Shown here one piece after another: positions 1-9,059 of a stretch of DNA of 64,000 nucleotides; within the stretch, counting starts at the first letter, position 1; every line of letters starts with the position of its first letter. The stretch spans positions 2,046,001 to 2,110,000 of the forward strand of contig OZ245752.1 of NCBI GenBank assembly GCA_965227455.1, written 5' to 3'. The DNA is from JABDIP01 sp965227455. GTDB lineage: Bacteria; Pseudomonadota; Alphaproteobacteria; DSM-16000; Inquilinaceae. The position numbers and the translations under genes were made by a program. The notes beneath the pieces were generated by a model that saw only the letters and a list, made by a program, of their open reading frames with translations, was not told the DNA's origin and did no database searches.

Positions 1-281
1 AGCGGCGCACCTCTTCCGGTTGCAACCCGGCATTGGGCGCGCACTTTTCTTGAGCCTGCCGAACCACCCGAATTGCTAGTTCGGATAGTCGGTTAGACCA
101 ACAAATAGATAGTTAAGTAGCTTTCTTATAAAATTTGATATTAATCCTAATAATACTGAAAGTCAACCAGAAATTGCGCCGTCGCGAAAGGATCATGCGC
201 GTCCGCGATCTGGAATTGCCGACCTGAACCGATGGCAAGAATCGCGGTCGATCGGACCGCTGCACCGCCCTTTCTCGGAGG
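1..281. other. window edge, no gene recognised
   Basis: No convincing coding region is seen before the clpA stop codon. Bases from about 110 to 175 are clearly AT-richer than the flanks. Short open frames here look like shadows. A gene ending to the left of the window cannot be excluded. Confidence 0.4.
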
Positions 282-2555
282 TCAGGCCTTGCGGTGCCTG
301 GGCGTCCTGGCGCGGCGCTCGAAGCGGAATGACAGCGGGTGGCCCGCCGAGACGGTGACATGTCCGCCGGCCTCAAGGCGGCCGAACAGGACTTCCTCGG
401 CCAGGGGCGCCTGGATATGGGATTCGATCAGGCGGGCCAGCGGCCGCGCGCCCTGCAGGGGATCCTGTCCGACACTCGCCAGCCAGGCACGGGCGGCGTC
501 CGTCAGCGTGATGGTGACGCCATGCCCGGCAAGCTGGTCTGCGATACGGCCCATCTCCTTTGCGACGATGCGCCGCATCGCGGCCGGCCCCAAGGGCCCG
601 AATGCGACAACCGCATCCAGCCGGTTGCGGAATTCCGGCGGAAACAGCCGGGCAATGGCGGCGCTGTCCTCTCCCGTCCGCGCATCGCGGGCGAAGCCCA
701 CCGGGGGCCGCGCTGAGTCCCGGGCGCCGGCATTGCTGGTCATGATGACGATGGTGTTCCGGAAGTCGCAGACCGTGCCGGAGGACTCCGTCAGCCGGCC
801 GGCATCCATCACCTGCAGCAGGATGTTGAAGAGATCGGGATGCGCCTTCTCGATCTCGTCCAGCAGCAGCACGCAACGTGGCGTGCGGCCGACCGCCTCG
901 GTCAACAGCCCGCCCCGGTCGAACCCAACATAGCCGGGCGGCGCGCCGATCAACCGGCTGACCGCATGCGGCTCCATGTATTCCGACATGTCGAACCGGT
1001 GCAGCGGGATCGCCAAGGTGGCGGCAAGCTGGCGCGCCATCTCGGTCTTGCCGACGCCGGTCGGGCCGGCGAAGAGATAGCTGCCCACCGGCTTGTCCGG
1101 CTCGCGCAGTCCGGACCGGGCGACCTTCACCGCGGCGACCAGGGTCTCGATGGCGCGGTCCTGGCCGAACACGACCCGCGCCAGGTCGCGGTCGAGGCGT
1201 TCCAGGGCCGCCCGCTCGTCTCGGCCAATCTGGGCGGGCGGAATACCGGCGATGTCCGCGAGCACCGCCTCGATGTGCCGGGCGCCGATCCGGGGTCGCC
1301 CGGAGGTCCGGCCGGTGGGGCGCAGACGGGCGCCGGCCTCGTCGATCAAATCGATCGCCTTGTCCGGCAGGCGGCGATCGCCGACATGGCGGTCGGCCAA
1401 TTGCGCCGCCGATTGCAGCGCCCGGTCGCTGTAGCGGACCTGATGGAAGGATTCGTATTCGGTCTTCAGGCCGCGCAGCATTCCGACGGTATCGGCCACC
1501 GAGGGTTCGACCACATCGATCGTCTGGAAGCGACGGGCCAGGGCATGGTCCCGGGCGAAAACCCGGCGATGCTCGTCTCGGGTGGTGGCCCCGATGCATC
1601 TGAGCGAACCGCTCTGCAGCGCCGGTTTCAGAAGGTTGGCGGCGTCCGTCGCGCCCTCCGACCCGGCGCCGGCCCCGACCAGCAGATGGATCTCGTCGAT
1701 GAACAGGATGGCGCCGGGCACGGCCTGCAGGCCTTCGACCACCGCCTTGAGCCGCTCTTCGAAGTCGCCCCGATACCGGGTGCCGGCGACCAGTGCGCCC
1801 ATGTCCAGGGCATAGATCGTCGCCTCGGCCAGCGGTGGAGGTGCTGCGCCGTCCACGATGCGCCGCGCCAGGCCCTCGGCGATCGCCGTCTTGCCGACGC
1901 CGGGATCGCCGATCAGCAGCGCGTTGCCCTTGCGGCGGCGGCAGAGGACCAGCGCGGTGCGCGCGACCTCCTCGGCCCGGCCCACCAGCGGTCCGATGCG
2001 CCCTTCCGTGGCCTTGCGGTTGAGATCGACACAAAAGTCGCGCAAGGGCCGAGGCGCGGGGCTGCCGGCCGGCGGAACGAAAACCGGCGGCGGGTCCTCT
2101 GAAACCTGCCCCGGATCGGGCCGATGCCGGAAGATGGCATCCGACCACATCCGCTCATCGCCGCTCGGCAGCGCCGAGCGTCGTCGCATGAAACAGACCG
2201 CCGGGCTTTCCGGCTGCGCCATCAATGCGGTGAGCAAATGCCGCCCGGAGACCGCATGCGCGCCATCGGCACGATCCGCCGCGGCCGCCTGGCGCAGGAC
2301 GCGCATTACCGCCACGGTCGGCCTCGGCGCCTCGGCGTCCTGCGCATGATCGGTATGCCGTTCGGCCTGAAGAAAGGCGGTCAGATCGTGCCGCAGGCGC
2401 TTAACGTCGATCTGGAAGCGATCGAGTTCCGGCTTCAGGGCCGGCTGCTCCGTGAGCGCCAGAAGCAGGCATTCCAGCGAGGTGTATTCGCAGCCGAGCC
2501 GGGTCGCATGCCGGCTCGCCTGCACCAAAGCCCGCTGGTATTCCGGGGACAGCAT
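282..2555 (-). CDS. clpA: ClpA-type AAA+ unfoldase, ATP-binding subunit of Clp protease
   Basis: A 757-residue two-ring AAA+ protein. It has a Clp N-domain (about residues 1-130), a first ATPase module with Walker A GDPGVGKT (216-223) and Walker B FIDEIH (285-290), and a second module with Walker A GPTGVGKT (497-504) and Walker B LLLDEIEK. There is no long ClpB-type middle coiled coil, so ClpA fits better than ClpB. The tripeptide VGF (619-621) sits where ClpA carries its ClpP-docking loop (IGF/IGL in the family), so partnership with ClpP is inferred. ClpA unfolds proteins in the cytoplasm and feeds them to ClpP. The gene lies 9 bp downstream of clpS on the same strand, the usual alphaproteobacterial arrangement. 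The N-domain and linker are quite divergent, so this may be a secondary clpA paralogue. Confidence 0.92.
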   Translation of the reverse strand: MLSPEYQRALVQASRHATRLGCEYTSLECLLLALTEQPALKPELDRFQIDVKRLRHDLTAFLQAERHTDHAQDAEAPRPTVAVMRVLRQAAAADRADGAHAVSGRHLLTALMAQPESPAVCFMRRRSALPSGDERMWSDAIFRHRPDPGQVSEDPPPVFVPPAGSPAPRPLRDFCVDLNRKATEGRIGPLVGRAEEVARTALVLCRRRKGNALLIGDPGVGKTAIAEGLARRIVDGAAPPPLAEATIYALDMGALVAGTRYRGDFEERLKAVVEGLQAVPGAILFIDEIHLLVGAGAGSEGATDAANLLKPALQSGSLRCIGATTRDEHRRVFARDHALARRFQTIDVVEPSVADTVGMLRGLKTEYESFHQVRYSDRALQSAAQLADRHVGDRRLPDKAIDLIDEAGARLRPTGRTSGRPRIGARHIEAVLADIAGIPPAQIGRDERAALERLDRDLARVVFGQDRAIETLVAAVKVARSGLREPDKPVGSYLFAGPTGVGKTEMARQLAATLAIPLHRFDMSEYMEPHAVSRLIGAPPGYVGFDRGGLLTEAVGRTPRCVLLLDEIEKAHPDLFNILLQVMDAGRLTESSGTVCDFRNTIVIMTSNAGARDSARPPVGFARDARTGEDSAAIARLFPPEFRNRLDAVVAFGPLGPAAMRRIVAKEMGRIADQLAGHGVTITLTDAARAWLASVGQDPLQGARPLARLIESHIQAPLAEEVLFGRLEAGGHVTVSAGHPLSFRFERRARTPRHRKA

Positions 2556-2564
2556 CGGCGGCGC

Positions 2565-2879
2565 CTAGACCGGTTCCAGGGTCATCTGCAGCTCGACCTG
2601 GTGGGCCGCCGCGCCCTCGATGGCTTCGCTGGCCTTGGTCTCGGCAATCTCGTAGCGGTAGATGCCGCATTCGGCAGGCCGGCCGTCGCGGACAGCACCC
2701 GCCGCCCGTCCCGCCTCGACCGGGCTCATGCGGAAGACGCTCTCAAGAAGACTCTCGATCACTCCATGCGGGGCGCCGCCATCGTCGAGCATGAGCACGA
2801 GATAGCGTGGCGGCAGTGCATCCCGGCTCTCGCCGGCCTTGGCGTCGGATCCGGCGGTGCGCCGACCATCCCGACTCAT
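2565..2879 (-). CDS. clpS: ClpS-like adaptor with altered N-degron pocket
   Basis: A 104-residue ClpS-family adaptor. The core is recognisable from LDD (31-33), CGIY (71-74), EIAETK (77-82) and a final TLEPV segment. In the family ClpS binds the ClpA N-domain and presents proteins with N-terminal hydrophobic residues. In a hand alignment to E. coli ClpS, pocket residues N34, M40 and H66 correspond to L31, P37 and R64 here, while the two aspartates are kept. Loss of the asparagine and histidine that hold the free alpha-amino group suggests altered or lost N-degron binding. The gene precedes clpA with a 9-bp gap, so the two are almost certainly cotranscribed. The residues before about 24 are poorly conserved and the exact start is uncertain. 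Confidence 0.85.
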   Translation of the reverse strand: MSRDGRRTAGSDAKAGESRDALPPRYLVLMLDDGGAPHGVIESLLESVFRMSPVEAGRAAGAVRDGRPAECGIYRYEIAETKASEAIEGAAAHQVELQMTLEPV

Positions 2880-3032
2880 GTCTTTCGACCCCGCTCGTGT
2901 ATTCGGCGATCGCAGGCTGGCAACTCAATATCCAGTAGCCTGCAACGCCTCAGACCACGAAACTGAGTAAGGCCGGTTTGGTTGACAAAAGATTAACGGG
3001 GCGTGCTGCAGGACGGAATTTCGCGCGTGCTC

Positions 3033-4037
3033 TCAGGCAGGGCAGCGGTCCAGGCCTTGCGCGGCCCGGGCGATGATGGTGCCCACGGCGTCCGAGCGCG
3101 GGGTCTCCGGCCCGACCTGGGTCGGCTCGACCGCGGCGTATCCGCCGGCCTCCCGGCGCGCGATCTCGAAGGAGAAGACGAAATTCGGGTGGTAGCCGAT
3201 CCTCAGATCGGCGATGGCCAGCGTGTCTCCCCGGTCCTCATAGCTATAGAAACCGTCGGTGAACCATTCCAGCCTACGTACCGATTCGCTGGGCTGGAAT
3301 CCGTGCGGCGCTTCGACCAGCCGGGCATGCCGGGTCAGATCGGCGATCGGACAGGATGGCAGGGGATTGGTCAGCCCGGTCACGTAATGGGTCTCGTCCA
3401 CCGCCAGCACCTGCCAGAACAGGATGTTGAAGGGCGTGGGCTGGACGAAGACCCGCATGCCGGCAAGCTCCGGTTGCGCCTCGGCATTGGCCCGGACGAT
3501 CATGTTGCCGGTGAGGCCGAGGCCGAGATAGACGGTGCTGACGGCCAGCAGGATACGGTTGAGGCGCACGCCGCGCGGCCGGTTGCGGCGCAGGAACGCC
3601 AGGCACAGCGCGCCCGCCAGCAACAGCAGCGTATAGGTCGGGTCGATGATGAACACCGCCGGCCAGGCCGCCGGCGCCACGTCCAGCGGCCAGAAGATCT
3701 GCGTCCCGTAGGTGGTGAGCGAATCCAGGATGGTGTGGGTCACCAGGCACAGCCACACCGCGAGCAGAACCGGCCGAAACATCTCGCGGGCATCGCGGAC
3801 CGCGCGGGTGACCGCATAGGCCACCGCCGGGGCCGCCGCGGTCAGCACGAACACCGAGTGGCTGAAACCCCGGTGATAGGTCATGTTGTCGATGTCGTTG
3901 CCCATGGGAATGAAGGCGTCGAGATCGGGCAACGTCGCCACCAGCCCGCCGATCAGCAATGCCCGGCCACCGAGCTTTGGGCCGAGCACCGCACCGGAAA
4001 TGCCGGCGCCAAGCAGGAATTGGGTCGCTGAATCCAT
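3033..4037 (-). CDS. DUF457/YdjM-family inner-membrane protein (putative metal-dependent hydrolase)
   Basis: A 334-residue protein. Its N-terminal two-thirds match the YdjM/DUF457 family: LPDLDAF near residue 37, HRGFSHS near 55 and THTILDSLTTYG near 100 place His and Asp residues that in the family are thought to bind metal. Several hydrophobic segments (about 8-35, 60-80, 88-105, 130-150, 163-182) make it an integral membrane protein. The C-terminal part (about 185-334) looks soluble. Some relatives are annotated as membrane-bound metal-dependent hydrolases, but no substrate is established. It is transcribed away from the RND efflux operon and shares the upstream region with it. Confidence 0.75.
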   Translation of the reverse strand: MDSATQFLLGAGISGAVLGPKLGGRALLIGGLVATLPDLDAFIPMGNDIDNMTYHRGFSHSVFVLTAAAPAVAYAVTRAVRDAREMFRPVLLAVWLCLVTHTILDSLTTYGTQIFWPLDVAPAAWPAVFIIDPTYTLLLLAGALCLAFLRRNRPRGVRLNRILLAVSTVYLGLGLTGNMIVRANAEAQPELAGMRVFVQPTPFNILFWQVLAVDETHYVTGLTNPLPSCPIADLTRHARLVEAPHGFQPSESVRRLEWFTDGFYSYEDRGDTLAIADLRIGYHPNFVFSFEIARREAGGYAAVEPTQVGPETPRSDAVGTIIARAAQGLDRCPA

Positions 4038-4089
4038 GGTCTACTCTTGACCTATCACGGGAAGTTGGCTCGACGGCGGGCAAATTGGT

Positions 4090-4105
4090 AACGACATATG
4101 TCATT
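4090..4105. promoter_or_regulatory. palindrome between divergent genes, candidate operator
   Basis: GACATATGTC (4093-4102) is a perfect 10-bp palindrome; outside a single mismatched pair it extends with AA/TT. It lies between the DUF457 gene and the RND operon. A TTGACA hexamer follows at 4145-4150, but I could not place a matching -10 box. An efflux-operon repressor site is a reasonable inference; no regulator gene is adjacent. Confidence 0.35.
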
Positions 4106-4233
4106 GGCGGCGTTTGTCACATGGTGCAACAGAGGTCGCCTGGATTGACATAATTTGGCACCAGCCTAGCCCTAGACTCGCCCTTCCCGGTTCCATAGGT
4201 CCGGGCCCGGACAATGATCGACTGCGGAGGCAT

Positions 4234-5727
4234 ATGCGCTTTCTGGTTCGCGGCATCGCCGGACTGCTGCTGCTGGCGCTGACCATCGGCTTCGTCGCCA
4301 TCGGCGCATTCCGCCTGATGGATGCGCGCGAAGGCGAGGAAAGCGGCCGGCCGAGCGGCGGCGGGGAACGCAGCTTCGTGGTCAACGTGGCGACCCTGGA
4401 ACCGGCCACCGCCACGCCGGTCATCACCGCCTATGGCGAAATCCGCAGCTGGCGCACTTTGGAGTTGCGCGCGGCGACGGCCGGACGGGTGGTGGACCTC
4501 TCCGACGGATTCCGCGACGGAGCCGCGGTCACCGAAGGCACCCTGCTGTTCGCCATCGACCCGGCCGAGGCCCAGGCCAAGCTGGCCGATGCCGAGGTGG
4601 CGCTGCTGGATGCGGTGGCCGAGCTGGCCGAGGCGCGCGAGGCGCTGGTCGTGGCCGAGGCCGAGCTGGTCGCCGCGGAGACCCAGCGCACCCTGCGTGG
4701 CCAGGCCCTGGAGCGCCAGCGCGAGCTGCAGCAGCGCAACTTCGCCGCCGCCGCCACGGTGGAAGAGGCGGAGATGGCGCTGGCCAATGCCGAGCAGACC
4801 GTCGCCAACCGCATGCTGTCCCAGGTCAGTGCCCGCAACCGCATCGACCGCGCCAACCGTGCCATCGAGCGCGCCGCCATCAGCCGCGACGAGGCCGGCC
4901 GCATCCTGGCCGAGACCCGGGTGGTGGCGGAATTCGACGGGCTGCTGAGCGAGGTGGACGCCGCCATCGGGCGCCGGGTCTCGGCCAATGAGCGGCTGGG
5001 CACGCTGATCGACCTGACCGCGCTGGAGGTCGCCTTCCGGGTCTCCAACACCCAATTCGCAAGGCTGCTGGAAGACGGCGCCCTGCGCGCCGCACCGGTG
5101 GTCGTGGCGCTGCAGCTGGACGGCGCCAGCATGGAGGTCGACGGCCATATCGAGCGGGTCGGCGCCACCGTGGAATCCGGCGATACCGGTCGCATCGCCT
5201 ATGCCCGGCTGGACACCACCCCGGACACCATCCTCAGGCCCGGCGATTTCGTATCGGTCAGCGTCGCCGAGCCGCCGCTGGACAATGTGGCGGTGATCCC
5301 GGCGACCGCCGCCGATAGCGACGGGCGCCTGCTGATCGTAACCGCCGAGGATCGGCTGGAAGAGGTGGCGACGACGATCCTGCGGCGTCAGGGCGACATG
5401 CTGATCGTCGGCGAGGCGCCGTTCGGCGCCCGTTACGTCACCGAGCGTACGCCGCAGCTCGGCCCCGGCATCAAGGTGCGGCCGGTCGATGCGGTGGATC
5501 CGGGCGACGGGTCGACCGCCGCCCTGCCCTCGCCGGCCGGGTTCTCCGCCGGCGGCGACCGCATCGTGTTGGACGAGGAAGAACGGCGCAGCCTGATCGA
5601 GATCCTGGAAGCGGACCGGCGCATGCCGGATGACCGGCGAGAACGGCTGCGGGCGCTGCTGTCCCAGCCCGAGGTGCCGCGCGGCCTGGTCGAGCGCCTG
5701 CGCCAGCGCGGCGCGGGCGGCGGCTGA
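4234..5727 (+). CDS. RND efflux periplasmic adaptor (membrane fusion protein)
   Basis: The ATG at 4234 follows a GGAGG-like ribosome site, giving 497 residues; the frame is open further upstream without support. An N-terminal membrane anchor (about 5-25) leads into a biotinyl-lipoyl half, an Ala/Glu-rich coiled-coil hairpin (about 110-210) and beta-barrel domains, the order of HlyD/AcrA-type adaptors. There is no lipobox cysteine. The C-terminal tail (about 430-497) is rich in charged residues and looks like an added extension. The stop overlaps the start of the pump gene (TGATG), so the two are translationally coupled. The protein bridges the inner-membrane pump to an outer-membrane channel; no TolC-type gene is in the window. 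Confidence 0.9.
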   Translation: MRFLVRGIAGLLLLALTIGFVAIGAFRLMDAREGEESGRPSGGGERSFVVNVATLEPATATPVITAYGEIRSWRTLELRAATAGRVVDLSDGFRDGAAVTEGTLLFAIDPAEAQAKLADAEVALLDAVAELAEAREALVVAEAELVAAETQRTLRGQALERQRELQQRNFAAAATVEEAEMALANAEQTVANRMLSQVSARNRIDRANRAIERAAISRDEAGRILAETRVVAEFDGLLSEVDAAIGRRVSANERLGTLIDLTALEVAFRVSNTQFARLLEDGALRAAPVVVALQLDGASMEVDGHIERVGATVESGDTGRIAYARLDTTPDTILRPGDFVSVSVAEPPLDNVAVIPATAADSDGRLLIVTAEDRLEEVATTILRRQGDMLIVGEAPFGARYVTERTPQLGPGIKVRPVDAVDPGDGSTAALPSPAGFSAGGDRIVLDEEERRSLIEILEADRRMPDDRRERLRALLSQPEVPRGLVERLRQRGAGGG

Positions 5728-8700
5728 TGGATATCCGGCACCTGCGCGACAGCGCCAAGACCGGCGGGGTGCTGGCCTATCTGGTGCGGCACCGGACCGC
5801 CGCCAATCTGCTGCTGATCCTGATGATCGTCGGCGGGGTGGCGGCCGGCACGCAGCTGCGCACCCAGTTCTTCCCCGACATCGTGTTCGAGACCGTCACC
5901 GTCCGCGTCGCCTGGACCGGGGCGGGACCGCAGGACATCGACGACGCGATCATCTCCCTGCTGGAACCGCAGCTGATCACCGTCGAGGGCGTCGCCGAGG
6001 TCACGTCCATCGCACGGGAGAACCTGGCCACCATCGCCCTGGAATTCGAGACCGGCTGGGACATGCAGCGGGCGGTGGACGAGGTGAAGGCGGTGGTCGA
6101 CGGCGTCACCACCCTGCCCGACGATTCCGAGGTCCCGACCGTGCGCCGCGGCGCCTTCCGCGACCGGGTCACCGATCTGGTGATCTCCGGCCCCATCGGC
6201 ATCGAACAGCTGACTCGCCTGGGGGACGAGCTGCAGGCGCGGCTGTTCCGGGCCGGTGTGACCCGGGTCAGCCTGCGCGGCGTGGCCGAACCGGTGATCC
6301 GGGTCTCGGTGCCGGAAGCCAATCTGCACCGTCACGCCCTGAGCCTGCGTGATGTCTCCAACGCCATCGCCGCGGAAAGCGCCCGCGATCCGGCCGGCGA
6401 TTTGGACTCCAGCGCCACCCGGGTGCGCACCGGCACCGAACGCCGGGATGCGAGCACCATCTCGGACATCGCGGTGAGATCCCTGCCCGATGGCAGCAAG
6501 CTCTTCGTGCGCGACGTCGCCACCGTCGATCTGGAGGGCGTGGAGCGCGGCACCGCCTATTTCAACGGCGACGATCCCGCCGTCGTGCTGCGCGTCGAGC
6601 GCGGCGCCGACGGCGACACGATCCGGCTGCAGGCGACGGTGCAGCAGGTGGTGGACAGCATGCGCCCGACCGTGCCGGAGGGAGTCTCCATCGCCCTGAC
6701 CCGGACCCGGGCCGAGGCGGTCAGCGACCGGCTGGACATCCTGTGGCGCAACGGCGCCTTCGGCCTCGGGCTGGTGCTGGTCTTCCTGTTCCTGTTCCTG
6801 TCGGCGCGCACCGCCTTCTGGGTCGCCGCCGGCATTCCGACGGCCATGGCCGCCACCATCGCGCTCATGTGGGTGTTCGGGCTGACCCTAAACATGGTGT
6901 CGCTGTTCGCGCTGATCCTGTGCATCGGCATCGTGGTCGACGACGCGATCGTGGTCGGCGAGCATGCCGACCATCTGTCCCGACACGGGCTCGGCCCGGC
7001 CGATGCGGCGGCGGCGGCGGCCCGGCGGATGGCGGCACCGGTGTTCAGCGCCTCGATCACCACGGTCATCGCCTTCACCGCCCTGGCCGCCATCGGCGGC
7101 CGCTTCGGGCGGCTGATCCTGGACATCCCCTTCACCGTGGCGGTGCTGCTGATCGCCAGCCTGGTGGAGTGTTTCCTGATCCTGCCGGCGCATATGCGGC
7201 ACGCCCTGTCGGCGCAGAACCGCCAGCCCTGGTACGACGCGCCCAGCCGCGCCTTTAACCGCGGCTTCGTCTGGTTCCGAGAGAATGTGTTCCGGCGCGT
7301 CATGGCCTGGATCATCGCCGGGCGCTATCCGGCGCTGGGCGCAACGGTGATGCTGCTGCTGATCTCAGCCGCCCTGTTCTTCGACGGCTCGGTGCGCTGG
7401 CGCTTCTTCAATGCGCCGGAGCGCGCCGTGATCAGCGCCAATATCGCGATGCTTCCGGGCGCCACCCGCGACGATACCCGCGCCATGCTGGACGAGATGC
7501 GGCGGGCATTGGACGCGGTCGATGCCCGCTATGCCGAGGAGCATGGCCGGGCGCCGGTGCTGTTCGCCCTGGCGACGGTGGGCGGCGGCACCGGCCGCGG
7601 CCTGGCCAGCGCCGACAGCAAGGACCGCGATCTGCTGGGCGCCTTCTCGGTGGAGCTGATCGACCCGGATCTGCGCTCCTACTCCTCCTTCGCCTTCATC
7701 GGCGACTGGCAGTCGGAGATCCGCCAGCACCCGCTGCTGGAGACCCTGGCGCTGCGCGGTCATCGATCCGGGCCGGGCGGCGACGCCATCGACGTGGAGC
7801 TGGCCGGCACCGACATCGAGACATTGAAGGCGGCGGCCGAGGCGTTGAAGGCGGACCTGGCAAGGTTCTCGGTGGTCAGCGCGCTGGAAGACACCCTGGC
7901 CTACGACAAGACCGAGCTGCTGCTGACCCTGACGCCCCTGGGCGAGGCCTTGGGCTTCACCACCGACGCGGTCGGCCGCGAGCTGCGCGACCGGCTGGAG
8001 GGCATCGAGGCGGCGGAATTCGCGGTCGGCGCCCGCACCGCGGAGATCCGCGTCGGCGCGCCGGAGGAGGAGCTGACCGCCGCCTATCTCTACGAGACCC
8101 GGCTGACCACGCCGGGCGGCGGCTATGTGCCGTTGAGCGAGATCGTCGATATCGAGACCCGGCTCGGCTTCTCGGCCATCCGGCGCGAAGACGGCCTTCC
8201 GGTGGTCAACGTCACCGGCGACATCTCCGAGGACGACCCGGTCGCCGCCGCCGAGGTGACCCGCGCCCTCAACACCAGCATCCTGCCGGAGCTGGCGGCC
8301 CGCTACGACGTCAGCTACCGGCTGGGCGGCCTGGCAGAGCAGGAATCGCGGTTTCTCGGCGACGCGGCTTTGGGCGCCGGCCTGTGCCTGATCGGCATCT
8401 ATCTGGTGCTGGCCTGGATCTTCGCCTCCTGGACCCGGCCGCTGGTGGTGATGGCGATCATCCCCTTCGGCGTGATCGGGATGATCTGGGGCCATCACTG
8501 GCACGGCCTGCCGCTCAGCATGTTCTCGGTGGTCGGGTTGATCGGCATGTCGGGCATCATCATCAACGATTCCATCGTGCTGGTGACCACCATCGACGGC
8601 CACGCCAAGGGCAAATCGCTGATCGCCGCGGTGATCGACGGCGCCGCCGACCGGCTGCGTGCGGTGGTGCTGACGACTCTGACCACCGTGGTCGGCCTGA

Positions 8701-8933
8701 TGCCGCTGCTGTTCGAGGAAAGCCGGCAGGCCCTGTTCCTGATGCCGACCGTGATCACCCTGGTCTACGGCCTCGGCTTCGGCCTGTTCCTAGTTCTGCT
8801 AGTGACCCCCGCCCTTGTCACCATCCAGCACGACATCGGCCTGCTGCTGCGCTCCGGCCGCCGGCTGATGAGCCATGGAGTCCGCATCGGTGCCCGGCGG
8901 ATCCGGCCCGGCGGCGCGGTCGGGGCGGAGTGA
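5727..8933 (+). CDS. RND-family efflux pump, inner-membrane permease
   Basis: A 1068-residue protein with the typical RND plan: one N-terminal membrane helix, a large periplasmic loop, a block of six helices (about 345-520), a second large loop and a C-terminal block of helices (about 885-1040). The proton-relay pair is present as GIVVDDAIVV in the fourth helix region. The pump would export hydrophobic or cationic toxicants in exchange for protons with the adaptor encoded just upstream. Substrate cannot be predicted. Oddly, the last 65 codons have a diverged second copy at 11221-11415. Confidence 0.93.
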   Translation: MDIRHLRDSAKTGGVLAYLVRHRTAANLLLILMIVGGVAAGTQLRTQFFPDIVFETVTVRVAWTGAGPQDIDDAIISLLEPQLITVEGVAEVTSIARENLATIALEFETGWDMQRAVDEVKAVVDGVTTLPDDSEVPTVRRGAFRDRVTDLVISGPIGIEQLTRLGDELQARLFRAGVTRVSLRGVAEPVIRVSVPEANLHRHALSLRDVSNAIAAESARDPAGDLDSSATRVRTGTERRDASTISDIAVRSLPDGSKLFVRDVATVDLEGVERGTAYFNGDDPAVVLRVERGADGDTIRLQATVQQVVDSMRPTVPEGVSIALTRTRAEAVSDRLDILWRNGAFGLGLVLVFLFLFLSARTAFWVAAGIPTAMAATIALMWVFGLTLNMVSLFALILCIGIVVDDAIVVGEHADHLSRHGLGPADAAAAAARRMAAPVFSASITTVIAFTALAAIGGRFGRLILDIPFTVAVLLIASLVECFLILPAHMRHALSAQNRQPWYDAPSRAFNRGFVWFRENVFRRVMAWIIAGRYPALGATVMLLLISAALFFDGSVRWRFFNAPERAVISANIAMLPGATRDDTRAMLDEMRRALDAVDARYAEEHGRAPVLFALATVGGGTGRGLASADSKDRDLLGAFSVELIDPDLRSYSSFAFIGDWQSEIRQHPLLETLALRGHRSGPGGDAIDVELAGTDIETLKAAAEALKADLARFSVVSALEDTLAYDKTELLLTLTPLGEALGFTTDAVGRELRDRLEGIEAAEFAVGARTAEIRVGAPEEELTAAYLYETRLTTPGGGYVPLSEIVDIETRLGFSAIRREDGLPVVNVTGDISEDDPVAAAEVTRALNTSILPELAARYDVSYRLGGLAEQESRFLGDAALGAGLCLIGIYLVLAWIFASWTRPLVVMAIIPFGVIGMIWGHHWHGLPLSMFSVVGLIGMSGIIINDSIVLVTTIDGHAKGKSLIAAVIDGAADRLRAVVLTTLTTVVGLMPLLFEESRQALFLMPTVITLVYGLGFGLFLVLLVTPALVTIQHDIGLLLRSGRRLMSHGVRIGARRIRPGGAVGAE

Positions 8934-9021
8934 TCAAGCGAGCTTCATCAGTGCGGCCTCGGGGGCACGCTACCTTTCGCTGATACCCACATACGCTTAG
9001 GCAAGGTCGTAACGATGCAAT

Positions 9022-9045
9022 CCATTGTGCAATCGTCAACAATGG
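9022..9045. terminator. inverted repeat between convergent genes
   Basis: CCATTGT (9022-9028) and ACAATGG (9039-9045) form a 7-bp stem with a 10-base loop. It lies between the end of the RND pump gene and the end of the convergent low-GC gene. There is no strong U-run, so terminator function is only likely by position. Confidence 0.35.
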
Positions 9046-9059
9046 TTCGAACCTTATGC

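Noticed and set aside
373..2148. 591-codon open frame on the minus strand inside clpA
   Set aside because: Shadow frame of a GC-rich gene; Arg/Gly/Pro-rich with no domain, fully covered by the well-supported clpA.
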